Assembly: GCF_000371805.1 (NCBI RefSeq)
Contig: NZ_AQUK01000001.1
Coordinates: forward strand, 434,001-498,000
From: Methanocaldococcus villosus KIN24-T80
GTDB lineage: Archaea; AGJL01; Methanococci; Methanococcales; Methanocaldococcaceae
Reading direction: 5' to 3'
Length of the DNA stretch: 64,000 bases
Position numbers and translations under genes: made by a program. Every line of letters starts with the position of its first letter. Position 1 is the stretch's first letter. This document shows, piece after piece, positions 42,260 through 52,657 of the stretch. Below the pieces are notes generated by a model, which saw nothing but the letters and a program-made list of their open reading frames with translations, had not been told where the DNA came from and did not search any database.

Positions 42260-43503
42260 ATTTTATATCTTAATATTGCTGCTATTCCTTTAAAAGCTTT
42301 TGATATCATGGCACCTTCTTCAGTTTCTGATGACACTGTTATAAGCTTTGCACCACTCTGTTCACATAGTTCAGAGAGATATTCAATATAATCTTTCTCT
42401 TCCACAATAGATAATGCTGATCCACATTTTGGACAGGACATGTTTTTTATTTCTTCATCTAATTTCATCTTTTCTATTTTATCAACTGTTCTCTCTTCAA
42501 AATAGTCACATTTATTACAGGCTATTTTAACTTTATACCTTTCAATATCTTCAGAAACTATTAAAGTATCCACTGCTCCCATCATTAAGGCATTTAATAC
42601 TTCTTTTTCTCCATAACAGGCTAAACCTCCATCTTCTTTAACAAGTTCTTTTAAAAATCTTTGAACAGCTTGTCTCTCTTTCATAAGTTCTACATCTTTT
42701 AATAGAGGAGCAGCTTTTTCCAACAATTCTCTTATACCAAATTCTTCTGTATAACAAAGATCAAATGTGTCTAAAACTAACTTTTTTAACTCATGATGTA
42801 AATAATCTTTTTGAACAAATTCTAACTTTGTGTGTCCTGGCCCACCAACTAATATACCTTTTAACTTTTTTTCCTGCAAGAGTGGTAAAAATTGCTCATT
42901 TGCTTTTTGTCCCACTCTTTGTAAAAACTCATGTGCAGCTAAGTCTATTAATCTTTCTAATCTTCTGGCAGATTGCCCCCCAGCTTTAAATTTTCCAGGA
43001 ACCCCACTAGTTAATCTTTTTAATATCTGTATATTTCTCCCTTTAACTAAAGCTATTGTAGCTTCGTTTCTATCAACTAATATTATTCCATACACATCTT
43101 TATCTTCCAACATTTCTTCTAATGGTTCTAAGTAAAACTCAGAATCACATCTATATATATAAGTTTTTAGAGGTTCTGGAGGTTCTATAACATATGTTTC
43201 CATCTTCTCTGTTCCTGGACCACTTCTTGGCACCATTCCAGCAAAAATAACAACTCCTTTTTCTAATGGTTCTTTTAACAATTTTAATCTTTGCATAATT
43301 GCTTCTATAGCTGATTGAACATTTTTTCTTGTACTTTTACTTTTAATATTGGCTGCTTGGCTCATTTCTTCTCTTAAATGTTGTGCTACATCAGATATTC
43401 TCCTTCCTGCAGGAATATAAAGACTTATTAATTCAGTACCTTTTCCTTTTTTACTTTTTAATTCTTTAATAAGTTTTTTAAATGTATATTTATCATTACT
43501 CAT
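42256..43503 (-). CDS. prf1: Peptide chain release factor aRF1
   Basis: 415 residues from ATG 43503 after GGTGAG. The N-domain carries AANIKSKSTRKNVQSAI (NIKS, stop-codon recognition). GKFKAGGQSARRLERLIDLAA has the GGQ that triggers peptidyl-tRNA hydrolysis. The C-domain has a zinc-ribbon minidomain (CNKCDYFEE, CPKCGSALS). It recognises all three stop codons, so in this selenocysteine-using organism it competes with tRNA-Sec at UGA. Confidence 0.95.
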   Translation of the reverse strand: MSNDKYTFKKLIKELKSKKGKGTELISLYIPAGRRISDVAQHLREEMSQAANIKSKSTRKNVQSAIEAIMQRLKLLKEPLEKGVVIFAGMVPRSGPGTEKMETYVIEPPEPLKTYIYRCDSEFYLEPLEEMLEDKDVYGIILVDRNEATIALVKGRNIQILKRLTSGVPGKFKAGGQSARRLERLIDLAAHEFLQRVGQKANEQFLPLLQEKKLKGILVGGPGHTKLEFVQKDYLHHELKKLVLDTFDLCYTEEFGIRELLEKAAPLLKDVELMKERQAVQRFLKELVKEDGGLACYGEKEVLNALMMGAVDTLIVSEDIERYKVKIACNKCDYFEERTVDKIEKMKLDEEIKNMSCPKCGSALSIVEEKDYIEYLSELCEQSGAKLITVSSETEEGAMISKAFKGIAAILRYKI

Positions 43504-43522
43504 AATTCTCACCTATTTAATT

Positions 43523-44137
43523 TTAAAATAGAGATCCTTTCAAGCCAGAGATTATCATTTGTACAGCTATAGCTAAAAGTAAAAAACCCATCATTCTTGT
43601 AAATATTCTTATCCCTAATTTTCCTATTTTTTCAATAATTTTTTCTGCAAAGAGTAATGTTATATAAGTTATAATAATACATAAACCTATGGCTAATAAG
43701 ACCAAAAATTTATTAAACCCTTCAGCTCCTGCCATTGCTACCATACATGCAGTTATTGATCCAGGACCTGCTAATAGTGGAGTAGCTAAAGGCATTAAAG
43801 CTATTTCATCAACATCTTCAGCATGTTTAATATCCTTCTCATGAATTTTTGATTTTTGATGACCTCTAACCATATCTAAAGCTATTAAAACCAATAAAAG
43901 CCCTCCTGCTATTTTAAAGGCATTTAATGTTATACCAAAAAATTTAAGTATATACTCTCCAAAAAGTGTAAATATATACAAAATAGCTGCAGTATAAATA
44001 GCTGTTTTTTTAGCTATGATTATTTTTTCATTTTTTGGATATGACTCTGTTAGTGAGACAAAAACAGGTATTGCCCCAATAGGGTTTAATATAGATATGA
44101 TAGATGTAAATGCAATTATAAAATACTGTAAATCCAT
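43523..44137 (-). CDS. MarC family integral membrane protein
   Basis: 204 residues with about six transmembrane helices. Family marks: SILNPIGAIPVFVSLTESYP near residue 16, FKIAGGLLLVLIALDMV near 75, and LATPLLAGPGSITACMV near 118. MarC/UPF0056 proteins have no proven substrate despite their name; antibiotic resistance is not supported. It lies 9 bases upstream of aRF1 in the same direction. Confidence 0.85.
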   Translation of the reverse strand: MDLQYFIIAFTSIISILNPIGAIPVFVSLTESYPKNEKIIIAKKTAIYTAAILYIFTLFGEYILKFFGITLNAFKIAGGLLLVLIALDMVRGHQKSKIHEKDIKHAEDVDEIALMPLATPLLAGPGSITACMVAMAGAEGFNKFLVLLAIGLCIIITYITLLFAEKIIEKIGKLGIRIFTRMMGFLLLAIAVQMIISGLKGSLF

Positions 44138-44197
44138 ATTTTCACTTTGATAAAAGAAACCTTAATAATAAAATAAAATAAAATTTATATAAAAAAG

Positions 44198-45211
<1,014 letters not shown>

Positions 45212-45223
45212 TTAAATATAAAG

Positions 45224-45263
45224 AGTTAATATAAATAGTTAATGTTAACTAAAAACAGTTAAT
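45224..45263. promoter_or_regulatory. wtpA/wtpBC divergent promoter with AGTTAA repeats and dyad
   Basis: AGTTAA-TG-TTAACT (45237-45250) is a dyad with 6-bp arms. Further direct AGTTAAT copies lie at 45224-45230 and 45257-45263. A central AATATAAAT (45229-45237) can act as TATA box in both directions, giving starts near 45208 for wtpA and 45260 for wtpBC. The dyad covers the interval between TATA and the wtpBC start, a classic position for a repressor responding to oxyanion. Confidence 0.6.
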
Positions 45264-45273
45264 TGGTGTTGAT

Positions 45274-45996
45274 ATGAAGGTTGGGTATGTAACATTATTA
45301 GCCCTAACTCTCTTCATTCTCTTACCTCTTCTCTATTTAATTACAAATCCTGGAGATTTATCACAATTAAATGATCATGAGGTTATAAATGCATTTAAAA
45401 CTACAATTTTAGCAGGAATAATTGCCACTATTATTGGATTAATTTTATCATTACCTTCAGGATACATATTGGCCAGAAAAGATTTTAGGTTTAAAAGTTT
45501 TGTTGAAGCTATATTAGATCTTCCTATGGCAATTCCCCATAGTGTTATTGGAATTATGTTGTTATCTTTTATTTATGGAATTAGCTTTTTTGATTGGTTA
45601 AGAGAGTATATAGTGGATAACTTTTGGGGGATAGTAATTGTATATTTATTTGTGGGATTACCATTTTTAATAAATAGTATAAGAGATGGCTTTATTCTAA
45701 TAGATGAAGAAATTGAAAATGTAGCAAAAACATTAGGAGCTTCTGAATTTAGAATATTTTTTGATATACTATTACCTCTTATAAAAAATAACATAATCTC
45801 CGGTTCAATTCTCTGCTTTGCTAGAGGAGTTAGTGAAGTTGGGGCTATTCTTATTATAGCATATTATCCAAAAACTGTGCCTATCTTAATATTAGAGAGG
45901 TTTTTAAGTTTTGGTTTATTAGCTTCCAAACCAATATCTGTAGCTATGGTTATAGTATGCTTAATACTCTTTACAGTTCTTAGGAGGGTTAAATAA
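45274..45996 (+). CDS. wtpB: Tungstate ABC transporter permease
   Basis: 240 residues with about six transmembrane helices. The EAA loop is ENVAKTLGASEFRIFFDILLPLIKNNIISG (about 148-178), which docks to the ATPase. LDLPMAIPHSVIGIMLL is a conserved permease segment. ATG follows GGTGT. The stop shares a base with the wtpC start. It moves tungstate (or molybdate) for tungsten/molybdenum enzymes such as formylmethanofuran dehydrogenase. Confidence 0.9.
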   Translation: MKVGYVTLLALTLFILLPLLYLITNPGDLSQLNDHEVINAFKTTILAGIIATIIGLILSLPSGYILARKDFRFKSFVEAILDLPMAIPHSVIGIMLLSFIYGISFFDWLREYIVDNFWGIVIVYLFVGLPFLINSIRDGFILIDEEIENVAKTLGASEFRIFFDILLPLIKNNIISGSILCFARGVSEVGAILIIAYYPKTVPILILERFLSFGLLASKPISVAMVIVCLILFTVLRRVK

Positions 45997-46865
45997 TGCT
46001 AATTGTAAAAAACTTATCAAAACATTGGAAGGAATTTAAGTTGATAGATGTATCCTTTGAAATTGGTAATGAATACTGCATCATCTTAGGGCCTAGTGGT
46101 GCTGGAAAAAGTGTATTACTTAAATGTATTGCAGGAATATTAAAACCTGATAAAGGAAAAGTGATTTTGGATGGAAAAGATATAACCTCATTATCTCCAG
46201 AAAAGAGATCAATTGGTTATGTTCCTCAAAACTTTGCTCTATTCCCAAATATGAATGTATATAAAAATATTGCCTATGGATTATTATTAAGAGGAGAAGA
46301 TAAAGAAGTTGTTAAAAGAAAGGTTAAAGAGTTGGCAGAGTTTTTAAATATTTCTCATTTGTTAGATAGAGATGTTAAAACATTAAGTGGAGGAGAACAG
46401 CAGAGAGTAGCATTAGCAAGGGCATTAATTTTAGAACCAAAGATTTTATTATTAGATGAACCTACATCTTCTTTAGATATTAATATAAAAGAAGAAGTTA
46501 TAAAAGAATTAAAAAAGATAAATATCCCTGTTTTGCATGTGACTCATGATCTAAATGAAGCTAGAACTCTTGCAGAAAAAGTAGGAATCTTTCTAAATGG
46601 AAAGCTTATTGAGTTTGGAAAAAGAGATATTTTATATAAACCAAAGAAAATAGAAACAGCAGAGTTTTTAGGTTTTAATATTATTGATGGTAAAATTATA
46701 TCACCATATGAAATTGAAATTACTGATGGGGATTATTTGGTTGAGAATGTTATTGATTATCATCATTATAAAAAGGTCTTTATAAATTATAATGGAAAAA
46801 TAATTAAAGCTTTTACAAAAAAAGATGTTAAAATAGGAGATAGAGTAGGGATTAAATTTGAGTGA
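45996..46865 (+). CDS. wtpC: Tungstate ABC transporter ATP-binding protein
   Basis: 289 residues. Walker A is LGPSGAGKSVLLK (about 32), Q-loop YVPQNFALFPNM, signature LSGGEQQRVALARAL (about 130), Walker B ILLLDEPTSSLD, and switch HVTHDLNEA. The C-terminal 80 residues (GDYLVENVIDYHHYKKVFI, KAFTKKDVKIGDRVGIKF) form a short TOBE-like domain that may sense oxyanion. It completes WtpABC; trm5b follows 6 bases later. Confidence 0.92.
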   Translation: MLIVKNLSKHWKEFKLIDVSFEIGNEYCIILGPSGAGKSVLLKCIAGILKPDKGKVILDGKDITSLSPEKRSIGYVPQNFALFPNMNVYKNIAYGLLLRGEDKEVVKRKVKELAEFLNISHLLDRDVKTLSGGEQQRVALARALILEPKILLLDEPTSSLDINIKEEVIKELKKINIPVLHVTHDLNEARTLAEKVGIFLNGKLIEFGKRDILYKPKKIETAEFLGFNIIDGKIISPYEIEITDGDYLVENVIDYHHYKKVFINYNGKIIKAFTKKDVKIGDRVGIKFE

Positions 46866-46871
46866 TATTAT

Positions 46872-47870
46872 ATGTTAACATTAAAAATTGATAAAAAATT
46901 AGGTGAGAAAGTTAGAAGGTTGTTAATTGAGAATGATCTATATGATAAAGATTATTTAATTGATAGAGATGATAAACACCTATACTTACCAATAAAACAT
47001 GTTGATGAAAAAATTCTTAGAGAAATATTAAAAGTAGATTTTGAAATTGTTGAAAGAGATTTAAAAAAGAGGAAAAAAGAGAAAAGTTTTAGAGATGTTA
47101 TTAATGAGAAATATAGGGATATTGTAGATAAGAAATTATTGGCTTTATCTTATGATGTTATTGGTGATTTAGTCATATTACAAATCTCTGATGAGGTTAG
47201 GGAAGATATAAGGAAAGAAATTGGTGAGCTAGCTTATAAACTAATTCCATGTAAAGGAGTGTTTAGAAGAAAAAGTGAAGTTAAAGGGGAATTTAGAATT
47301 AGAGAAATTGAACATTTAGCTGGAGAAAATAGAACTTTAACTATTCATAAAGAAAATAATTATAGATTGTATGTTGATATAGCAAAAGTTTATTTCTCTC
47401 CAAGACTTAGTGGAGAGAGAAAAAGAATAGGAGAATCAGTTGGGTTAAATGAAACTGTTATAGATATGTTTGCTGGTGTTGGACCATTCTCAATAGCTTG
47501 TAGAAGAGCTAGAAGAGTTTATGCTATAGATATTAATCCTGAAGCTATTTCACTATTAAAAAAGAACATTGAATTAAATAAGGTAAAACATAAAATTATT
47601 CCTATATTGGCTGATGCTAATGAAGTTGATTTAAAAGGAGATAGGGTAATAATGAATTTACCAAAGTATTCATACAAATTTGTTGATAAAGCATTATCTA
47701 TGATAAATAAAAATGGAATAATCCACTACTACACTATTGGAGAAAATTTTTCTGAAGGAATAAAAGTTTTTGAAGGCAAATGTAATTTTGAAATTTTAAA
47801 TAAAAAGATAGTTAAAAGCTACTCTCCTAAAAAATATATAATGGCATTTGATATAATAGTAAAGGATTAA
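46872..47870 (+). CDS. trm5b: tRNA (guanine37-N1)-methyltransferase Trm5b
   Basis: 332 residues. An N-terminal D1 domain (residues 1-70) and D2 domain precede the Rossmann core: [16 protein letters not shown], then [18 protein letters not shown] (SAM motif), [13 protein letters not shown], and the NLPKYSYKF loop as catalytic NPPY-like motif. The three-domain layout and motifs match the M. jannaschii Trm5b enzyme. m1G37 prevents frameshifting and precedes wyosine steps; Taw2 is encoded at 52905-53651. Confidence 0.92.
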   Translation: MLTLKIDKKLGEKVRRLLIENDLYDKDYLIDRDDKHLYLPIKHVDEKILREILKVDFEIVERDLKKRKKEKSFRDVINEKYRDIVDKKLLALSYDVIGDLVILQISDEVREDIRKEIGELAYKLIPCKGVFRRKSEVKGEFRIREIEHLAGENRTLTIHKENNYRLYVDIAKVYFSPRLSGERKRIGESVGLNETVIDMFAGVGPFSIACRRARRVYAIDINPEAISLLKKNIELNKVKHKIIPILADANEVDLKGDRVIMNLPKYSYKFVDKALSMINKNGIIHYYTIGENFSEGIKVFEGKCNFEILNKKIVKSYSPKKYIMAFDIIVKD

Positions 47871-48325
47871 AACATTGATTTTACATCTTTAACTATTATT
47901 TTTAATGTTAGCTCTTTTCCTGCTAACTCATGATTAAAGTCTAGTGTTACATACTCATCATCCACATCCACTATTTTAGCAGGAATTCCATTAGCTAATA
48001 TCAGTAATCCTTTTTCAGGCTCAAAATCTGCATCTTTAAACAGATCTTTTGGTACTTTTTGAATTAAACTTTCATCTCTAAATCCATAAGCTTTTTCTGG
48101 AGGAATTTTCACCAATTTTTCTTCTCCAACATTCATACCTAATACAGCTTCCTCCAATCCTGTTATAACCTCATTATTTCCTACAATAAATTCTAAAGGC
48201 TCATATTCTTTACCTTCAAAATATATCCCATATTCTCTAGCAACATCTTCAATTGATGTATCTAAAACTTTACCATCAACCTCTAATACATAATCAATTT
48301 TGACAATATCCCCTTTTTTAATCAT
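47867..48325 (-). CDS. FKBP-type peptidyl-prolyl isomerase, SlyD-like
   Basis: 152 residues. The FKBP half-domains [21 protein letters not shown] and [32 protein letters not shown] flank an insert-in-flap (IF) chaperone domain ([46 protein letters not shown]). This is the short archaeal SlyD-like type with proline isomerase and chaperone activity; the His-rich nickel tail of bacterial SlyD is absent. It ends overlapping trm5b by 4 bases. Confidence 0.92.
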   Translation of the reverse strand: MIKKGDIVKIDYVLEVDGKVLDTSIEDVAREYGIYFEGKEYEPLEFIVGNNEVITGLEEAVLGMNVGEEKLVKIPPEKAYGFRDESLIQKVPKDLFKDADFEPEKGLLILANGIPAKIVDVDDEYVTLDFNHELAGKELTLKIIVKDVKSMF

Positions 48326-48411
48326 AATTTCAGCCTCTATTTTAGAGTTAATAAATAATACTATATATAGTTTTGCATAAATTGAAACTTAAATATTAAA
48401 GATTTTAAATA

Positions 48412-48825
48412 TTAATATGTAATATTAACTAAAACTCTCCCTCCAACTTTTTCCACAGTTGCTGTGATAATTGTAAACTGTCTTATATCCCTCTCTCCAG
48501 AAATGACTACTTCATTTGAACAGTTTGTTGAAATTGTATAATTCAATTTTGAGTTAGTAAAAGATATCTCATTTCCATTAGCTTCCCAAATTCCTGGAGG
48601 GCATTTTATTAAGACAACTTTTACTGACCCATCTTCACACATTCCAACCATTTCAATATTTTCCTTCATTTTCATAACAGCAGCATGAGCTAAACTCATA
48701 GAGGAGATTTTGGTTGATTTATTTAATCCATATAATCCTGGGTAAGAAACACCAATAATTATTGCTAATAATGTTGCTAAAAATAAAATAGAAAATTCTA
48801 GTGATATCTGAGCTTTAATATTCAT
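48412..48825 (-). CDS. Class III signal-peptide pilin-like protein
   Basis: 137 residues from ATG 48825 (an in-frame GTG 9 bases upstream probably serves in the ribosome-binding site). NIKAQISLEFSILFLATLLAIIIGVSYPGL is the QXSXE class III signal with the pilin hydrophobic helix; cleavage is expected before Gln. The mature part has cysteines (MCEDG, IKCPPG, NCSNE) that may form disulfides and a beta-rich C-terminus. It closes the eppA cluster, 10 bases after an exported protein, so it is probably a minor pilin. Confidence 0.78.
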   Translation of the reverse strand: MNIKAQISLEFSILFLATLLAIIIGVSYPGLYGLNKSTKISSMSLAHAAVMKMKENIEMVGMCEDGSVKVVLIKCPPGIWEANGNEISFTNSKLNYTISTNCSNEVVISGERDIRQFTIITATVEKVGGRVLVNITY

Positions 48826-48835
48826 AAATATCACT

Positions 48836-49693
48836 TTAATCTAAAATGTCTGGCAAATTAATAGATTTTCTTTTCCAATAAACAATATAATAGAACTCTA
48901 AATTTTGATTTGTTGAAGTTGTTGTAAATGCTAAGGCAGGATAATTTTTATCAAGATTAATATCTAAATCATCTATTAGCAATCCATTATCACTATAATC
49001 ATCTAAAAGCTTTTTCTTTCTTTTAACTTTCATAAATCCATTTAACCAATCATAATAATTTATCCATATTTTATCATCAACATCATTTATTGGAATAATT
49101 ACTATATCTTTATATTCATCAAATGTTATAGGTGCAGGAATAATTAAGCTATAAGCATTAGAGTAATCATTTAATTTTAAACAACCATAAACAGTTAGTT
49201 TAAAGTTATCCAAAATAATATTATCCCTTTTAGCATTTGGATATATATTGTCTAGTTTAATAACACCATATTTATTACAAATTGCTGGTCCTACAGATCT
49301 AAAATTATGCTCATCAGGAATGTTTATTGATAATGCGTAGGAAATGTTTGGTAAAATCATTTTTAATTTTACTGTTGTGTATGGAGGTAACCAAAATCCT
49401 TTTTTTCCATTGAATATAGTCATATATTTTAACTCTGGTTTTATTAGGTAGTAAGTGGCATTTGTTGAATTTTGATATATATCTAAATTACAATAACCAC
49501 TATTAGGAAGAGGTAATGTTTTATATGTATTTATAACTACATACTCATCAGGTAGGGCTATAAATATAGGATATGGGTTATTATTTGTCATTTCTCCTGA
49601 TATTGTATATTTTAAGTTAATCTCACCAATAACAACATTTTCAGCATAAATGTATGGTAAAAAAAAGATTAAAAATAGTAAAACTCTTCTCAA
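48836..49693 (-). CDS. Exported protein of the EppA pilus cluster, unknown fold
   Basis: 285 residues. The N-terminus MRRVLLFLIFFLPYIYA is a Sec signal. The mature part is beta-rich and Asn/Tyr-rich, like archaeal surface proteins: YTISGEMTNNNPYPIFIALPDEYVVI, LPPYTTVKLKMILPNISYALSI. No QXSXE motif and no clear membrane anchor at the end. Position between DUF515 and a pilin makes a role in pilus assembly or attachment likely. Family not recognised. Confidence 0.6.
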   Translation of the reverse strand: MRRVLLFLIFFLPYIYAENVVIGEINLKYTISGEMTNNNPYPIFIALPDEYVVINTYKTLPLPNSGYCNLDIYQNSTNATYYLIKPELKYMTIFNGKKGFWLPPYTTVKLKMILPNISYALSINIPDEHNFRSVGPAICNKYGVIKLDNIYPNAKRDNIILDNFKLTVYGCLKLNDYSNAYSLIIPAPITFDEYKDIVIIPINDVDDKIWINYYDWLNGFMKVKRKKKLLDDYSDNGLLIDDLDINLDKNYPALAFTTTSTNQNLEFYYIVYWKRKSINLPDILD

Positions 49694-49703
49694 AGAAAAT
49701 CAC

Positions 49704-50858
49704 CTATTTAATTTTAGCAATAGCTACTTCTTTATCACTTAATCCTAATAAATTATTAACTTTATCAGAAGGAACTTTCAACTCTAATAAATAAACTAGC
49801 TTATCATCAAATATTCCAGTTTTATCTTCTATCTCATTTAATCTATATCCATAATTCTTTAGCTTTTGTAAGACTTCATAATAATTAAGTTTTCCTATAA
49901 CTGCCGAATGTAATATAAAGTTTATTCCCTTCAAACTATAAGTTACAGATTTTGTTTCTGATGCTGACTCTGTTTCACCATTATCATTTAAAGATACAGA
50001 TTTTGATGAAGATTCTGAATAGGAAATGTCTGGAACAATAATATATCCTTTAGTAATAATACCTTCTGTAATCTTGGAGGAGTTCTTACCAGATAATTTA
50101 TAAATTATAACTTTACTTCCTGGTTTTGGAATATCTCCACAATTTTTTGCTAATATTGGGAGAATTATATAAACCATTTTAACTTCATAAACCTTTAATT
50201 TTTTCAATGATTCAAGATCTAAGTTTTTTATAAAATCTACAAACTCTATATAAGAATACAATCTTTCATTACCATCACTTATAACCCTTAAATATTGGGC
50301 CTGAGAATACTCTGTTATGTATTTATTTACATAGAAATCTCTGATCTCATTATATAAATATGGATAATATTTGTTATATATATTGCTTATTTCATCAATT
50401 GTTTTTGCCTTATCTATCTCACCAACCATTTTTAGGGCATATTTACTTTGATAGTAGAAATCACCACATATATTTTTTATTTGGTTTTTTATATTCTCTT
50501 TATACTCTTTCAATTTAATATATTCAGCAGCTCTGTTTAAAACATCTTTAATCTCATTTGGAGATGTAGCTGAAAGAATCTCATTCCTATAAACTCCTAA
50601 CATAGGATCGTCAGGATATTTTGAAAACATCTGATTTAAACTATTAATCGCACTAGTTTTTTGCTTTTCTAAGTTAATTCCTATTTCTACTGGCACAGTT
50701 TTTTCTTTTTGTGAAGCCATGTTAGAATAAACAATATAAACAGTAAAAACTCCAAAAATTACTATTATTATAATTAATAAATAATGAGTAATATTGGCAG
50801 ATTTAATACTCTTTTTACTCCTCTCTTTAAGTTTCTTAATCTTATCAGGATCTACCAT
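49704..50858 (-). CDS. DUF515 membrane protein of the pilus cluster
   Basis: 384 residues. A basic cytoplasmic N-terminus (KIKKLKERSKKSIKS) and one transmembrane helix (YLLIIIIVIFGVFTVYIVY, about 27-46) put the long remainder outside. Residues 70-230 are helical with tyrosine-rich stretches. The last part has a SAF-like region (KPGSKVIIYKLSGK...GIITKGYIIVPDI), as in pilus-assembly or pilotin-type SAF domains. DUF515 is known next to EppA in Methanocaldococcus. Function unproven. Confidence 0.65.
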   Translation of the reverse strand: MVDPDKIKKLKERSKKSIKSANITHYLLIIIIVIFGVFTVYIVYSNMASQKEKTVPVEIGINLEKQKTSAINSLNQMFSKYPDDPMLGVYRNEILSATSPNEIKDVLNRAAEYIKLKEYKENIKNQIKNICGDFYYQSKYALKMVGEIDKAKTIDEISNIYNKYYPYLYNEIRDFYVNKYITEYSQAQYLRVISDGNERLYSYIEFVDFIKNLDLESLKKLKVYEVKMVYIILPILAKNCGDIPKPGSKVIIYKLSGKNSSKITEGIITKGYIIVPDISYSESSSKSVSLNDNGETESASETKSVTYSLKGINFILHSAVIGKLNYYEVLQKLKNYGYRLNEIEDKTGIFDDKLVYLLELKVPSDKVNNLLGLSDKEVAIAKIK

Positions 50859-50868
50859 TTATTTCACC

Positions 50869-51222
50869 TTATGGATTTACGGTTATGTTATATCCTTCTA
50901 TATTTGTATTATTTTCTATATATGATAAGATGAAATCTCTTATTCTATCATCAACAGCATCTCTTGGAGAAATATATATTGATATAACCTTATTCCCCTT
51001 ATTCCATTTAATTCCTGAATAAATTAATGTTGTATTTGTACAAACTCCTTCATATCTAGAGTTTATAAGCATAACAGCAGTTTTAGCTGCATTATCTATT
51101 TTATCAATTTCCCAATCCTCTATAGTAAAATTTTTGGATAAAAAATTAGCTATAGTAATAAGTGATGTTAAAAGAATAACAAAGAATACAAATGTGAATT
51201 CTAAAGATATTTGTGCTTTCAT
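50869..51222 (-). CDS. Class III signal-peptide pilin-like protein
   Basis: 117 residues starting MKAQISLEFTFVFFVILLTSLITIANFLS, an exceptionally short leader (two or three residues) before the QISLE motif. The mature part has IYISPRDAVDDRIRDFIL and a single Cys (EGVCTN). The ATG overlaps the eppA stop (ATGA). It is probably processed by the adjacent EppA and is a candidate pilus subunit. Confidence 0.75.
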   Translation of the reverse strand: MKAQISLEFTFVFFVILLTSLITIANFLSKNFTIEDWEIDKIDNAAKTAVMLINSRYEGVCTNTTLIYSGIKWNKGNKVISIYISPRDAVDDRIRDFILSYIENNTNIEGYNITVNP

Positions 51223-52220
51223 AATACCCCTAAATAGATAAATAACACCACTAACAAATAAGATAAAGCTACAAATGGTATAAAAGGATAAGTTTTTATA
51301 ACATTAAGTTCATCAGGTAGTTTTTTTTCATTATATAAACTTTTTATTCTTTCTATCTGTTCTTTACTTAATCCTTCACCATCAGTTATAATTATTTCTT
51401 TATTTTCTTTATTTAATAATAGTTTAGATCTTTTAAATATATTAAGGTTTTTAACTTCAACATGATCTCCATTAATAATAATAACATCCCTTAATATATC
51501 ACCCTCTTTCAATTCATTTATATGTTTTTTAAAACAAATTTCAGCTCCTGTTATTGCATATATAAAAATTGATATAAATATAATTTCTAATAAATATATA
51601 AACATGTTTATTAAATTGTTAATAATATAAGCCCTATCAAACAAAAACATAATTAATAAGAAAATAAAAAATAAATAACCTATCTTTTTAGTATATTCTT
51701 TATATTTTGGAACTTTTCTTGAGATATATATAGAAGTTATAATATAAATCCAAATAATTATCCAACCAAATGAGATGTTAAATTTACCAATAATGTAGTA
51801 TAAAATTTCGATGACCATAACTAAATAAAGGGAAGAAAACAAAATATCTTTCCAATATCTTAAAAATATCCTAAAAATAGGAAATATTGCTACCAAAATA
51901 ATACTCAAAAATATGATAATTAACATATATTTTGGAAAATAAAATATAAATGAATTTGGGTAAGCAAATATTGGGGCTAAAGAAGAGAAAACCTTTACAT
52001 CACCACCTCCCATCCCAATAGAAAGGATAATACATAAAATAAAAGTAGATATTAAAGCTATAATTGCATTAAAACCAAAATAATACACTCCAGTTATTAC
52101 ATTAATAAGAAACATTATAATAACATAACTATGAGGTATTATTTTCTCCCTAATATCAACTAAAGAAGCTAAAATAAGGATTATAAAATTTATAATATAA
52201 ACTATAAATAAAATATCCAA
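51219..52220 (-). CDS. eppA: Prepilin peptidase EppA with C-terminal extension
   Basis: 333 residues from TTG 52220 after GGTGAG. It is an A24 aspartic membrane peptidase: SLVDIREKIIPHSYV has the first catalytic Asp and IGMGGGDVKVFSSLAP the GxGD Asp. At least six transmembrane helices are present. A C-terminal region (EGDILRDVIIINGDHVEVKN...ITDGEGLSKEQIERI, about 225-300) forms a soluble domain as in the class III peptidase EppA, ended by a last hydrophobic helix. It cleaves QXSXE pilins; three candidate substrates are in this window. Confidence 0.85.
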   Translation of the reverse strand: MDILFIVYIINFIILILASLVDIREKIIPHSYVIIMFLINVITGVYYFGFNAIIALISTFILCIILSIGMGGGDVKVFSSLAPIFAYPNSFIFYFPKYMLIIIFLSIILVAIFPIFRIFLRYWKDILFSSLYLVMVIEILYYIIGKFNISFGWIIIWIYIITSIYISRKVPKYKEYTKKIGYLFFIFLLIMFLFDRAYIINNLINMFIYLLEIIFISIFIYAITGAEICFKKHINELKEGDILRDVIIINGDHVEVKNLNIFKRSKLLLNKENKEIIITDGEGLSKEQIERIKSLYNEKKLPDELNVIKTYPFIPFVALSYLLVVLFIYLGVL

Positions 52221-52224
52221 AATC

Positions 52225-52575
52225 TCACCTTACTCTCTCCTTAACCTTTTCCTTTATTTCTAACATAAGTTTATGATCTTTTAAAATCTCAATCATCTCA
52301 TCAATGTCTTTATCCTTAACTAATTTTAGAATTTCTTTTAATACTTCACATGCTACATCTTCCCTATGTATCCACCAGCAGTTTTCACAACTCCAAACTT
52401 TTGATCCATCTTTTCTCTCAATATACTTACCTAATTCTTGATCTTCACATGGATAAAATGGGCAAAAACACCATATACATGTCTGCCCATCAAAATGACA
52501 TGGATAGTATGGGCAAGATTTATTTATAACTATATTAAATAACTTCCTAAAGAAATCTTCAGCCATTTTTATCAT
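52225..52575 (-). CDS. Cysteine-rich small domain protein
   Basis: 116 residues from ATG 52575, 6 bases after GGTGA. It carries the PF04071-type cysteine-rich small domain: KSCPYYPCHFDGQTCIWCFCPFYPCED (residues 19-45), followed by CENCWWIHREDVACEVL and a helical C-terminus rich in Lys/Glu. That domain occurs alone or fused to cobamide-salvage or cobaltochelatase proteins; it probably binds metal or an Fe-S cluster. It directly precedes eppA by 4 bases, but a pilus role is not implied. Function unknown. Confidence 0.7.
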   Translation of the reverse strand: MIKMAEDFFRKLFNIVINKSCPYYPCHFDGQTCIWCFCPFYPCEDQELGKYIERKDGSKVWSCENCWWIHREDVACEVLKEILKLVKDKDIDEMIEILKDHKLMLEIKEKVKERVR

Positions 52576-52657
52576 ACAATATCACCAAACAGTTAATTAT
52601 AAAAATTTAAATTTAAATTTTGGTAAAATTGTTATTAATAGTTAACTAGGTGAAAGT

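Noticed and set aside
52589-52645. AGTTAAT/AGTTAACT copies upstream of the ACT gene, similar to the wtp operator
   Set aside because: There is no dyad with the same spacing and the region is extremely AT-rich, so chance occurrence is likelier than shared regulation.
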